A stretch of DNA of 64,000 nucleotides from Pseudosporangium ferrugineum. Its GTDB lineage: Bacteria > Actinomycetota > Actinomycetes > Mycobacteriales > Micromonosporaceae. A program made the translations under genes and the position numbers. Location of the stretch: contig NZ_PVZG01000005.1 of assembly GCF_003002065.1 (NCBI RefSeq), forward strand, positions 62,001-126,000. Reading direction: 5' to 3'. Shown one piece after another: positions 39,396-47,179 of the stretch (positions within the stretch are counted from its first letter, which is position 1; each line of letters opens with the position of its first letter). The notes under the pieces are model-generated. The model did not search any database, was not told the DNA's origin, and worked only from the letters and a program-made list of their open reading frames with translations.

Positions 39396-39641
39396 ATGGA
39401 TGACAAGACTGTGCTGGGCCGCATCCACGGCCTGGTCGACGAGGAGCACAAGCTGCGCCAGCAGCTGGGCCGGGGCGAGATCAACAGCGACGAGGAGCAC
39501 GCCCGGCTCAAGGAGCTCGAAGAGGCCCTGGACCAGTGCTGGGACCTGCTGCGCCGGCGCCGGGCCGCCCGGGAGGTGGGCAACGACCCGGACGCCGAGC
39601 AGGCCCACAGCACCGGCGAGGTCGAGAACTACCTCCAGTGA
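39396..39641 (+). CDS. DUF2630 family small protein
   Basis: 81 residues, strongly charged and helical: VLGRIHGLVDEEHKLRQQL, then RLKELEEALDQCWDLLRRRRA. This matches DUF2630, a small actinobacterial family of unknown function, predicted to be a two-helix coiled-coil hairpin. The ATG at 39396 lies 6 nt after TAGGCT (39384-39389), so the transcript is probably leaderless. Confidence 0.85.
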   Translation: MDDKTVLGRIHGLVDEEHKLRQQLGRGEINSDEEHARLKELEEALDQCWDLLRRRRAAREVGNDPDAEQAHSTGEVENYLQ

Positions 39642-39759
39642 CGCGGTTCCGGACGCGGCCACCGGACGACCGGCGGCCGCGGACCGGGCCGGCCGCCCCG
39701 GCAAGCACCCACCGCGGCCCGGCCGGTCCGGCGATCCTCCGCGGCGTGCGGCGCCGCCG

Positions 39760-40677
39760 TCACCGCAGGCCCGCCTCGTAGCAGAGCCGCTCGATCAGCT
39801 CCTCGACGTCGATCGTGAGCCCGCGCGCGGTGAACCACCCCGCCACGTTGCGCACGTCCCGGGCCAGGAAGTCGGCGCCCTGCGGATTCGCGATCACGTC
39901 CACCACCTGCGGCAGGTCGATGATCACCAGCCGCCCGTCGTGCACGAGCGTGTTGTACGGCGACAGGTCACCGTGCGCGACCTGCGTCCGGGCCAGCACG
40001 CTGAGCGCGTCCACCATCTGGCCCCAGAGGTCCTCGAGGCCGTCGCGGTCGGGACGGACCTGGGCGAGCCGGGGTGCCGCCTCGCCGGTCTCCCAGTCGC
40101 CGATGAACTCGAGCATCAGCTCCGTGCCGATGAGCTGAACCGGGTACGGCACCGCGATCGTGCCGCCCTCCTGGCTCGCCTGCCAGAGCCGGCTCAGCGC
40201 GCCGAACTCGGCCGCCGCCCACTGGCCGGCGATGAGTTCCTTGCCGAACGAGGTGCGGTTGGTCATCGCCCGCATCTCGCGGGAGCGGCGTACCCGGCGG
40301 CCCTCGAGGTAGCCGGCGTCGCGGTGGAACAGGCGGTGGTCGCCGTCGCGGTAGCGCTTGGCGGCCAGCATGCTGGTCTTTCCGGTGTCCGGCACGGCCC
40401 GGCGGACCAGGAAGACGTCGGCTTCCTTGCCGGTCTTGAGCATGCCCAGCTCGGTGTCGACCGCGCCGTACTCGGTGCGGATCCAGTCGGGGCGGGGGTG
40501 CGGACCGTGCAGGGCGCCGTCCCAGGTGGACCAGCGGTCGCCGGTCTCGGGCAGGTCGGGGTCCTCGGCGAGCTGCGGTGCGGGACCGCCGCGCTTCAGG
40601 AAGCCGGGCTCGTCGTCGTCGAACTTGCGGCGGCCGCGGCGCATGGTCGCCGGGCCGAAAGAGTCGTGCTCTCGCAC
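39760..40677 (-). CDS. RIO1-like serine protein kinase
   Basis: 305 residues. An N-terminal basic/acidic stretch (MRRGRRKFDDDEPGFLKRGG) is followed by a RIO-type kinase domain: the phosphate loop LKTGKEADVFLVRRA, the ATP-binding Lys in LAAKRYRDGDH near 105, the catalytic HGDLSPYNTLVHDG near 237 and the metal-binding Asp in LVIIDLPQVVD near 251. RIO proteins in eukaryotes and archaea act in ribosome maturation; bacterial members are less understood. The GTG at 40677 is preceded by GAGGAGAT; an in-frame ATG at 40644 is the alternative. It stands alone. Confidence 0.88.
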   Translation of the reverse strand: MREHDSFGPATMRRGRRKFDDDEPGFLKRGGPAPQLAEDPDLPETGDRWSTWDGALHGPHPRPDWIRTEYGAVDTELGMLKTGKEADVFLVRRAVPDTGKTSMLAAKRYRDGDHRLFHRDAGYLEGRRVRRSREMRAMTNRTSFGKELIAGQWAAAEFGALSRLWQASQEGGTIAVPYPVQLIGTELMLEFIGDWETGEAAPRLAQVRPDRDGLEDLWGQMVDALSVLARTQVAHGDLSPYNTLVHDGRLVIIDLPQVVDVIANPQGADFLARDVRNVAGWFTARGLTIDVEELIERLCYEAGLR

Positions 40678-40791
40678 TGGAGGATCTCCTCGGAGAAGAA
40701 GGAAGGAAGTTTCTGAACCTGGGCACGGCGAATGACAGCGACAGCCATGAGGTTCACCCCCTTCTTCGAGGAATTGCGTACGGGAGCACTC

Positions 40792-40809
40792 TCCCGGGGG
40801 ATCCCGGGA
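40792..40809 (-). terminator. Hairpin after the HAD-like gene
   Basis: TCCCGGG at 40792-40798 and CCCGGGA at 40803-40809 pair around a 4-nt loop, 8 nt past the stop of the HAD-like gene on the minus strand. Confidence 0.55.
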
Positions 40810-40817
40810 CGCGCAAG

Positions 40818-41468
40818 CTATTTTCCGGTGGCCATGATCGCGGAGAGGCCCTGGATGACGTTGCCCACCACGCGGGTCGGCGCGAAGCGGTTGTCGATCC
40901 ACTCGCGGCCCCGGTGCAGCCACACGCTCGGTAGTCCCATCGCCGCGGCCCCGCCGATGTCGGCCTCCGGGCTGTCGCCGACGATCCAGGCGCCGCTCAG
41001 ACGCATGCGGACCCGCTGGGCGGCGAGCGCGAAGATGCGGGGGTTCGGCTTGCTCACGCCGGCCTGCTCGGAGATGACCCAGTCGGCGATGTAGCGGTCC
41101 AGCCCGGTCCGCCTGATCCGGGATTCCTGCTGCTCATGGGGCCCGTTGGTGACCACGACGGGCACCCAGCCGGCGTCTCCGGCGATCTGCAGCGCGCAGG
41201 CCACCAGCGGATCGAGGCGCTCGTACGCCAGCGGCCCCTCGTGCAACTCCTCGAGCAGGTCGATGGACGGCACGTCGAGCTGGTACCGGTCGCGGATCAG
41301 GTCGGCGAGGTCCCACCGGGAGGTGAGCCCGTCGGCGTCGACGGACAGTAACCAGTCCAGATCCTCGTGCGGAGCGGCGATCTCGTCGAGGAATCCCTTC
41401 GCCCACAACTTGAACGCACCGCTGCGATCGAGCAGGGTGTCATCCAGGGCGAGGAAGACGAGAGGCAC
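40818..41468 (-). CDS. HAD-superfamily protein lacking the nucleophile Asp
   Basis: 216 residues with the haloacid-dehalogenase fold. Motif I reads LVFLALDDTLLD where active enzymes have DLDDTL, so the nucleophilic first Asp is Ala. Motif II (VVVTNG), the motif III Lys (GVSKPNPRIF) and motif IV (WIVGDSPEADIGGA) are all intact. Related proteins are small-molecule phosphatases; this one may be inactive, or regulatory. The GTG at 41468 follows TACAGT by 6 nt, suggesting a leaderless transcript. A hairpin follows the gene, so it is probably monocistronic. Confidence 0.82.
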   Translation of the reverse strand: MPLVFLALDDTLLDRSGAFKLWAKGFLDEIAAPHEDLDWLLSVDADGLTSRWDLADLIRDRYQLDVPSIDLLEELHEGPLAYERLDPLVACALQIAGDAGWVPVVVTNGPHEQQESRIRRTGLDRYIADWVISEQAGVSKPNPRIFALAAQRVRMRLSGAWIVGDSPEADIGGAAAMGLPSVWLHRGREWIDNRFAPTRVVGNVIQGLSAIMATGK

Positions 41469-41580
41469 CCGGGCACTGTACGTGAGTGACAACGGGGGCG
41501 AACAGCCCAAGAGTGTTAACAATGCACCGGCCGGTCGGGTCTTTTCGCATCATCAGGAGGCTCCCGCGGCGGCTGCCAAG

Positions 41581-41592
41581 CCGTACGTACGG
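41581..41592. promoter_or_regulatory. Palindrome upstream of the acnR-like gene
   Basis: CCGTACGTACGG is a perfect 12-bp palindrome 39 bp before the regulator start. Its right half ACGTACGG recurs upstream of acnA at 34965-34972. It is a candidate autoregulatory operator. Confidence 0.4.
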
Positions 41593-41630
41593 ATTGCAAG
41601 CGGCGCCGGCGGCGTGACACCATCGCATCC

Positions 41631-42206
41631 GTGCCCAGGGTAAGCCAGGACCAGCTAGAAGCCCGCCGCCACGAGATCCTCGCGGCGGCGCGCGGGTGCT
41701 TCGCCCGGTACGGCTACGAGGGCGCCACGGTGCGCCGCCTCGAGGAGGCCACCGGACTGTCCAGGGGCGCGATTTTCCACCATTTTCGCGACAAGGACTC
41801 CCTCTTCCTCGCGGTGGCCGAGGACGACGCCGCCGCCATGGTCGAGACGGTCGCCCGCAACGGCCTCGTCCAGGTCATGCGCGACCTGCTGGAACGCGCC
41901 GGGTCGAGCGGCGACACGGCCGGCTGGCTCGGCAGCCAGCTCGAGGTGTCCCGGCGGCTGCGCACCGACCCGGAGTTCGCCAAGCGCTGGAGCGAGCGGG
42001 CGGCGGCGGTCGCGGCGGCCACCCGGGACCGCCTCGAGCGCCAGCGCGACGCCGGGGTGCTGCGCGAGGACGTGCCGGTCGACGTGCTGACCCAGTTCCT
42101 GGAGCTCGCGTACGACGGGCTCGTGCTGCACCTGGCGACCGGCCGCCCGGCGGGCGAGCTCAGCCGGGTTCTGGACGTGGTGGAGGCGGCGGTACGACGG
42201 CCCTGA
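41631..42206 (+). CDS. acnR: AcnR-type TetR-family transcriptional repressor
   Basis: 191 residues. The N-terminal helix-turn-helix region is RHEILAAARGCFARYGYEGATVRRLEEATGLSRGAIFHHFRDKDSLFLAVAEDD, shown here in family terms as ARGCFARYGYEGATVRRLEE and SRGAIFHHFRDKDSLFLAVA; this is very close to what I recall of corynebacterial AcnR. The ligand domain continues with NGLVQVMRDLLERAG and LRTDPEFAKRW, also AcnR-like. AcnR represses aconitase and binds citrate with Mg2+. In Corynebacterium and Mycobacterium it sits beside acn; here acnA is 3.8 kb from the gene start and separated by six genes. GTG start at 41631. Confidence 0.8.
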   Translation: MPRVSQDQLEARRHEILAAARGCFARYGYEGATVRRLEEATGLSRGAIFHHFRDKDSLFLAVAEDDAAAMVETVARNGLVQVMRDLLERAGSSGDTAGWLGSQLEVSRRLRTDPEFAKRWSERAAAVAAATRDRLERQRDAGVLREDVPVDVLTQFLELAYDGLVLHLATGRPAGELSRVLDVVEAAVRRP

Positions 42207-42267
42207 CCCCCGGCGTTGCGGCGACCTGCACAATGAGGCCATCAGCCTGCGGCAACGGGAGGGTCAC

Positions 42268-43176
42268 ATGGAGTTCGCGGCATCGGGCGACACCTGGGGC
42301 GTACCCGGGCCCACCTTCCTCTTCCTGTACCTCGGCGCCGTCGCGGCGGTGGCCGTCGCGGCCGCCCTGCACCGGCGTTCGCTGTTCGCCGGCGACCGCG
42401 GCGCGCGCGTCGAGAACCTCGGTGCGCAGCAGGTCGCGTACCTGAACGGCGGCGACCGGCTCGCCGTGTACTCCTCGCTCGGCGGGCTCCGCGCGGCCGG
42501 CGCGATCGGCTCCGCCGGCGACAAGACCCTCTCCCAGACGGGGCCCCTGCCGAGCGGCGTCACGCCACTGGACACCGCGGTCTACAACGCGGCCGGGCGC
42601 CGGATCCGCGCCCGCGAGGTCCTCACCGACCAGTGGGTACGCTCCGCGCTCGACCAGCTCCGCGGCGGACTGGAGGCGAACGGTCTCGCCGTCGGCGCGG
42701 CGACGCGGCGGACGGCCCGGCTCTGGGGGTTCGCCGCCCTCGCGCTCCTGGTCGTGGGCATCGCGCGCCTGTTCGCCGGCCTCGCCAACGACAAGCCGGT
42801 CCTGTTCCTGGTCTTCGCGCTGGTCTTCGCCGGCTTCGTCACGGTCACCCTGGCGCGGGCCAACCGCATCGCGACCCGCGCGGCCGTCGACGGCATGGCG
42901 GACCTGCGCCGCCGCCACGACTACCTCTCGCCCCGCCAGTCTCCGTCGTACGCGACCTACGGTGTCAGCGGCGCGGCGATGGGCGTGGCCCTGTTCGGCG
43001 CGGCGTCGCTCTATTCGATGGACCCGGCGTTCGCCGCCGAGGCCGAGATCCACCGCACCGCGACCGCGGGAGGCAGCACCTTCGACTCCGGCGGCTCCGG
43101 ATCGAGCTGCAGCGGCAGCAGCAGTTCCTGCGGTGGGGGCAGCTCGTGCGGCGGAGGCGGCGGGTGCGGCGGATGA
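42268..43176 (+). CDS. TIGR04222-type membrane protein with Cys/Gly/Ser-rich tail
   Basis: 302 residues. One N-terminal helix (about 13-35) and two central helices (about 150-190), with a possible fourth near 235, match the TIGR04222 membrane family, which has QQVAYLNGGDRLAVYSSL and a conserved cytoplasmic region. The last 35 residues are extremely rich in Gly, Ser and Cys, with four cysteines spaced C-x6-C-x5-C-x5-C up to the C-terminus GGCGG. That tail is unlike the rest and looks like a modification or metal-binding target. The next gene, overlapping by 4 bp, encodes a DUF692 iron enzyme whose relatives modify cysteines in peptides. ATG start with GGGAGG upstream. Confidence 0.85.
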   Translation: MEFAASGDTWGVPGPTFLFLYLGAVAAVAVAAALHRRSLFAGDRGARVENLGAQQVAYLNGGDRLAVYSSLGGLRAAGAIGSAGDKTLSQTGPLPSGVTPLDTAVYNAAGRRIRAREVLTDQWVRSALDQLRGGLEANGLAVGAATRRTARLWGFAALALLVVGIARLFAGLANDKPVLFLVFALVFAGFVTVTLARANRIATRAAVDGMADLRRRHDYLSPRQSPSYATYGVSGAAMGVALFGAASLYSMDPAFAAEAEIHRTATAGGSTFDSGGSGSSCSGSSSSCGGGSSCGGGGGCGG

Positions 43177-44000
43177 TCCCGTACGGCGTGGGCATCGGCT
43201 GGCGCCCCGAGATCGCCGGCTTCGTCGCGGCCCTTCCCGGCCTGCGCTTCGCCGAGGTGGTCGCCGAGTCGGTGCACGCGCACGGCGACCTCCCGGCGGG
43301 GCTGACCGGCCTGCGGGAACGCGGCGTCGCCGTGGTGCCGCACGGGGTGAAGCTGTCGCTGGGCGGCGCCGAACCGGTCGATCCGGCCCGGGTCACCCAC
43401 CTCGCCGCCGTGGCCCGGCGGCTGGAGGCGCCGCTGGTCAGCGAGCACATCGCGTACGTACGCGCGGGCGGCGTCGAGGCCGGGCACCTGCTGCCGATCC
43501 CGCGCAGCCGCGAGGCCGTGGACGCGGTGGTGGCCAACGTCCGGCGTACCCGGGAGGAGCTGGACGTCCCGATCGCCCTGGAGCCGATCGCGGCGCTCTT
43601 CGACTGGCCGGACGACGAGCTGGACGAGGCCGCGTTCCTGACCGAGATCCTCGACCGGTCGGAGGCGCTGCTGCTGCTCGACGTGGCCAACGTGTACGCC
43701 AACGCCCGCAACCGCGGCACCGACCCGGCGGCGCTGTTCGACCGGCTCCCCCTCGAGCGGGTGGCGTACTGCCACGTGGCGGGCGGTTCGGCACACGACG
43801 GCGTCTACCACGACACGCACACCGACGCCGTGCCGCAGGAGGTCCTGAACCTGGTCGCCGAGCTGTGCGCCCGGCACCGCCCGCCCGCGCTGATGCTGGA
43901 ACGCGACGGCTCCTACCCGCCCGCGGCGGAGCTGACCGCGGAACTGGACGCGATCGCCGCCGCCTCCGGCTACCCGGCGATCACACGAGCAGGAGCGTGA
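43173..44000 (+). CDS. DUF692 multinuclear non-haem iron oxidase (MbnB/TglH-like)
   Basis: 275 residues, a TIM-barrel DUF692 protein. Likely metal ligands are all present: His in VVPHGVKLSLGG, Glu and His in VSEHIAYV, Glu in IALEPIA, Asp and Asn in LLLDVANVYANARN, His in YCHVAGG, His and Asp in YHDTHTDAVP, and Glu in LMLERDGSY. Characterised members (MbnB, TglH, ChrH) use two or three irons and O2 to rearrange cysteine or its neighbours in ribosomal peptides. The gene overlaps the preceding Cys-tail gene (ATGA), so that tail is the obvious candidate substrate. The small gene behind it is in the position of the usual partner protein. Confidence 0.9.
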   Translation: MIPYGVGIGWRPEIAGFVAALPGLRFAEVVAESVHAHGDLPAGLTGLRERGVAVVPHGVKLSLGGAEPVDPARVTHLAAVARRLEAPLVSEHIAYVRAGGVEAGHLLPIPRSREAVDAVVANVRRTREELDVPIALEPIAALFDWPDDELDEAAFLTEILDRSEALLLLDVANVYANARNRGTDPAALFDRLPLERVAYCHVAGGSAHDGVYHDTHTDAVPQEVLNLVAELCARHRPPALMLERDGSYPPAAELTAELDAIAAASGYPAITRAGA

Positions 44001-44002
44001 GC

Positions 44003-44440
44003 GTGAGCGGGCTGGCCGCGCGGCAGGCGGCGCTGGTGGCGGCGCTGACCTCGGGTGCGCCCGTACCCCCGGGGTTCGATGCCCGGAGGGTCGAGGTCGC
44101 GCGGGTCGCGCTGCTGCGCAAGCGGGCCGGTGAGGTCGCGCGGCAGTGGCCCGGCCTGGCGGCGGCCCTGGGTCCGCGATGGCACGGCGTGTGGGCCGGC
44201 TGGGCCGCGACCCGCCCCACGGACGGCTCCCTGCGCGACGGCTGGGACCTGGCCCGGGAGCTGGCCGCGCGCGATGACCTGCCGCCGGCGGCCGGGGCCG
44301 AGCTGGCCACCCGGGAGGCCACGATGCGCTACGACGGCACGACCGCGCCCCGCCCGCGCCGGTTACCGGCCGTGCGCCGCGCCGCCGGCACGATCGTCGT
44401 CCAGGCCGCGGGCCGCGTGCGCGTCCTGCGCGCTACCTGA
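44003..44440 (+). CDS. Small partner protein of the DUF692 enzyme (unassigned family)
   Basis: 145 residues. It contains LLRKRAGEVARQWPGLAAAL, then WHGVWAGWAATRPTDGSLRDGWDLARELAARDDLPPAAGAELATREA, which weakly recalls the N-terminal part of DUF2063-type partners that accompany DUF692 enzymes and present the substrate. The end is basic (RPRRLPAVRRAAGTIVVQAA). The GTG at 44003 has AGGAG 7 nt upstream; a GTG at 43997 overlapping the previous stop is also possible. It is the last gene of the three-gene operon. A role as substrate-recognition subunit is inferred from position. Confidence 0.7.
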   Translation: MSGLAARQAALVAALTSGAPVPPGFDARRVEVARVALLRKRAGEVARQWPGLAAALGPRWHGVWAGWAATRPTDGSLRDGWDLARELAARDDLPPAAGAELATREATMRYDGTTAPRPRRLPAVRRAAGTIVVQAAGRVRVLRAT

Positions 44441-46358
44441 CCAGGATGTCGCGCAGCACCTCGTCGGTGCGCACCACATCGTCGTCCGCACCGCCGGTGA
44501 GCAGCCGCTCGTCGCTGCCGGCCAGCCGCGTGAGCGCCTCCTGCGCGCCCAGCTCGCGGAGCAACCCGATCGCGGCCACCGTGCGCCGGCCCCGCCCGAT
44601 CGCGGCCAGCACCACCGGCACCAGCTCGCCGGCCGGCACGCCGAGGCGGCACAGGGCGCCCGCCGCCTCGACATCCGCCCAGGGATCGCCGAGCAGCGAC
44701 CGCAGCTCCGGCTCCCACACCCGCATCTCGCCGAGCCATCCGCCCGCGCCCCGGACCCCGGCGGCCCCCGGCAGGGCGGCGCCCGCGTCGCCGGCCAGCT
44801 CCGCGACGGCCGTGGCCGCCAGGGCCGCGCGCGGGCCGCCGGCGGTGAGGACGGCGTGGACCGTCGGCAGGGCCGCCGTCGTGTCCCCGGTCGCGGCGAT
44901 CACCACCCGGGCGGCCAGCAGCTGCGCGGCGCACTGCGCCGGGGTCGCGGCCGCCTCCCCGGTCAGCAGCAGCTCGAACTCCGGCACCAGCGGCTGCGCC
45001 AGCGGGCCGAGCAGCTCCACGACCCCCGGCGGGATCGGCGGGCGCGCGGTGAGCAGGGCCCGCAGGGCGGGGGCCGGGTCGCCGGTCAGCCGGAACAACG
45101 TCGTGGCGGCGAGCAGGCCGCCGGGCCGGGTCGCGGCCGTACGCAGCCCCGGGATCATCGGCGCGGCGGCGTGCCCCACCGCGAGCAGGGCCCGGATCGC
45201 CGGCGCGGGCGCGTACGGGAGGACGGCGAGCAACTCGGGCACGGCCGGCCCGGCAGCGGCCTCCCACCGGGCGATGATCCCGCACAGCACCTCGATCGCC
45301 GGCAGGCCGTCCGGCGTACCGGCCAGGGCCGTGAGCCGCCCGCGGACGGCCTCCAGGACCTCCGGCGTACACGGTATCGGCAGCAGGCTGCGCGGCGGCC
45401 GGGTCGCCAGATGGACCCAGCGCGGGTCACCGACCAGCATCAACGTCTCGATCGCGGCCGGCCGCGCGTCGCCGGGAGGACCCGCTGCCGCCTCGCTGAG
45501 GACGTCGGCGAAGCGGGCCGCCGCCCGGCCGCACCGGCGCAGCGCGAGGATCGCGTCGTCGCGGAGGTCCGGGTCGTGCAGCACCGGCTCGAGCAGCGGC
45601 ACGAGCACCGCGGGCGCCGACCGGGAGACCTCGCAGCGGCGGGTCAGCGCCCGGATCGCGGCCCGCCGGGTCTCCGGTACGGCCGACCGCAGCAGCCGGG
45701 TGAGCAGCCCCGGATCGGCGACCGCCGGCACGACCACGTCCAGCCAGTCCGCCGGCGCCCAGCGCAGCCACGGCACCTCGGCACCCGCCTCCGCGGCGAC
45801 CGCCAGGCCCTCGATCACCGCCGGGTCGCGGGGGAACGGGCCGCCGTCGCGGACGAGGGTCACCGCCGCTGCCGCGCGTACGGAAGGAGAAGCGTCGGTG
45901 ATCGCGGCCGTGAGCCGCATCGCCGGGACCAGCGACGCGCGCACGCCGGCGTCGGTCTCCACCTCCCAGCGGGCCCAGAGGACCGCCTGGTCGACGTCGC
46001 ACTGCGCCAGCGCGTAGGCAGCCGCCGCGCGGATCGCGGGCTCGGCGTGCGACAGCAGCGGCAGCAGCCGGCGGGTCTCGGCACGCACCGCCTCGCGGAC
46101 CAACTCGGTCTCGCCGGCGGTCTGCGCCGGATCGGCCAGCAGCGCCACCATCCACAGGAAGTCCGGCCGGCCCTGCTCACCCAGCGACACCAGGAACGGC
46201 ACCGCCGCGGCCGTCGCCGGATACACCGTGCCCCGCGCGAAGATGCTGCCGTAGAGCTCGTCGAGCGCCGCCTCGCGCAACATCGCCGGAACGTCGTGGG
46301 CGGGACCGTGGGCGTGATGCAGCGCCGGCCAGTCCACGCCATCGAGTTCGTCGAGCAC
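44433..46358 (-). CDS. HEAT-repeat protein
   Basis: 641 residues, almost entirely helical HEAT/Armadillo-like repeats of about 30-40 residues rich in Ala, Leu and Arg, for example AEPAIRAAAAYALAQCDVDQAV, SVRAAAAVTLVRDG and ETRRAAIRALTRRCEV (first one read as a repeat core). No enzyme motif, membrane helix or signal peptide. Such proteins are usually scaffolds. The N-terminus (MLDELDGVDWPALHHAHGPA) recurs in actinobacterial HEAT proteins of unknown role. GTG start at 46358. The 3' end overlaps the convergent partner-protein gene by 8 bp. Confidence 0.75.
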   Translation of the reverse strand: MLDELDGVDWPALHHAHGPAHDVPAMLREAALDELYGSIFARGTVYPATAAAVPFLVSLGEQGRPDFLWMVALLADPAQTAGETELVREAVRAETRRLLPLLSHAEPAIRAAAAYALAQCDVDQAVLWARWEVETDAGVRASLVPAMRLTAAITDASPSVRAAAAVTLVRDGGPFPRDPAVIEGLAVAAEAGAEVPWLRWAPADWLDVVVPAVADPGLLTRLLRSAVPETRRAAIRALTRRCEVSRSAPAVLVPLLEPVLHDPDLRDDAILALRRCGRAAARFADVLSEAAAGPPGDARPAAIETLMLVGDPRWVHLATRPPRSLLPIPCTPEVLEAVRGRLTALAGTPDGLPAIEVLCGIIARWEAAAGPAVPELLAVLPYAPAPAIRALLAVGHAAAPMIPGLRTAATRPGGLLAATTLFRLTGDPAPALRALLTARPPIPPGVVELLGPLAQPLVPEFELLLTGEAAATPAQCAAQLLAARVVIAATGDTTAALPTVHAVLTAGGPRAALAATAVAELAGDAGAALPGAAGVRGAGGWLGEMRVWEPELRSLLGDPWADVEAAGALCRLGVPAGELVPVVLAAIGRGRRTVAAIGLLRELGAQEALTRLAGSDERLLTGGADDDVVRTDEVLRDILVR

Positions 46359-46423
46359 CGGGGCACCCTACCCGGACCCGTCCGGCGTGGGATCGCACCC
46401 GCGGTAGTGGCAGGATCGTGGTC

Positions 46424-47179
46424 ATGGATCTGGGCCTCGCCGACCGCGTCTACGTCCTCACCGGAGCCTCCCGGGGTCTCGGCTTCGCCACCGCGCGGGC
46501 CCTCGTGGCCGACGGCGCCCGGGTGGTGATCTCGTCCCGATCGTCGTCCGCGGTCGACGCGGCGGTCGCCACGCTCGGCGCCGGGGCCGCCGGGGTCGTC
46601 GCCGACCTCACCGACCCCGGCACGCCGGAGCTGCTGATCAGCGCCGCGACCGAGCGGTTCGGCCGGCTCGACGGCGCGCTGATCTCGGTGGGCGGCCCGA
46701 CCCCCGGCGCCGTCGCCCAGCTCGGCGACGACCAGTGGCGGGAGGCGTTCGAGACGGTCTTCCTGGGTTCCGTACGGGCGGCCCGCACGTTCGCCGCCGC
46801 GCTGCCCTCCGGCGGCGCCGTCGCCCTCGTCCTGTCCACGTCGGCGCGGACCCCGATCCCGGGCCTGGGCCTGTCCAACGGCCTGCGCCCCGGGCTGGCC
46901 GGCGCCGCCAAGGACCTGGCCGACCAGTTCGGGCCCCGCGGCGTACGCGTGCTCAGCCTCCTGCCGGGACGGGTCCTGACCGACCGCAACCGGGAGCTGT
47001 TCGCGGCCTCCGGCGACCCGGAGCAGGCGGCGGCGGAGGCCGCGGCGTCCGTGCCGCTGGGCCGGCTCGGCGAACCGGACGAGTTCGGGCGGGTGGCGGC
47101 GTTCCTGCTCTCCCCGGCGGCGAGCTACCTCACCGGCATCTCGGTGCCGGTCGACGGCGGGGCGCTGCGCGCGATCTGA
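46424..47179 (+). CDS. Short-chain dehydrogenase/reductase with atypical catalytic motif
   Basis: 251 residues with a Rossmann fold: nucleotide-binding VYVLTGASRGLGFATARALVADG, then ISVGGPTPG, where most SDRs have NNAG, and a C-terminal GRLGEPDEFGRVAAFLLSPAASYLTG with VDGG. The catalytic Ser is in LVLSTSARTP, but the usual YxxxK is replaced by GLGLSNGLRPGLAG, as in a known subgroup of FabG-like proteins. Activity is therefore uncertain. The ATG at 46424 is favoured; a GTG two codons earlier is possible. Its 3' end overlaps the convergent murF gene by 55 bp. Confidence 0.85.
   Translation: MDLGLADRVYVLTGASRGLGFATARALVADGARVVISSRSSSAVDAAVATLGAGAAGVVADLTDPGTPELLISAATERFGRLDGALISVGGPTPGAVAQLGDDQWREAFETVFLGSVRAARTFAAALPSGGAVALVLSTSARTPIPGLGLSNGLRPGLAGAAKDLADQFGPRGVRVLSLLPGRVLTDRNRELFAASGDPEQAAAEAAASVPLGRLGEPDEFGRVAAFLLSPAASYLTGISVPVDGGALRAI

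Noticed and set aside
46424..47179. SDR with broken catalytic site as a novel pseudoenzyme
   Set aside because: The missing YxxxK is shared by a known FabG-like subgroup with the same LSNGLRPGL-type sequence, so it is not special to this gene.
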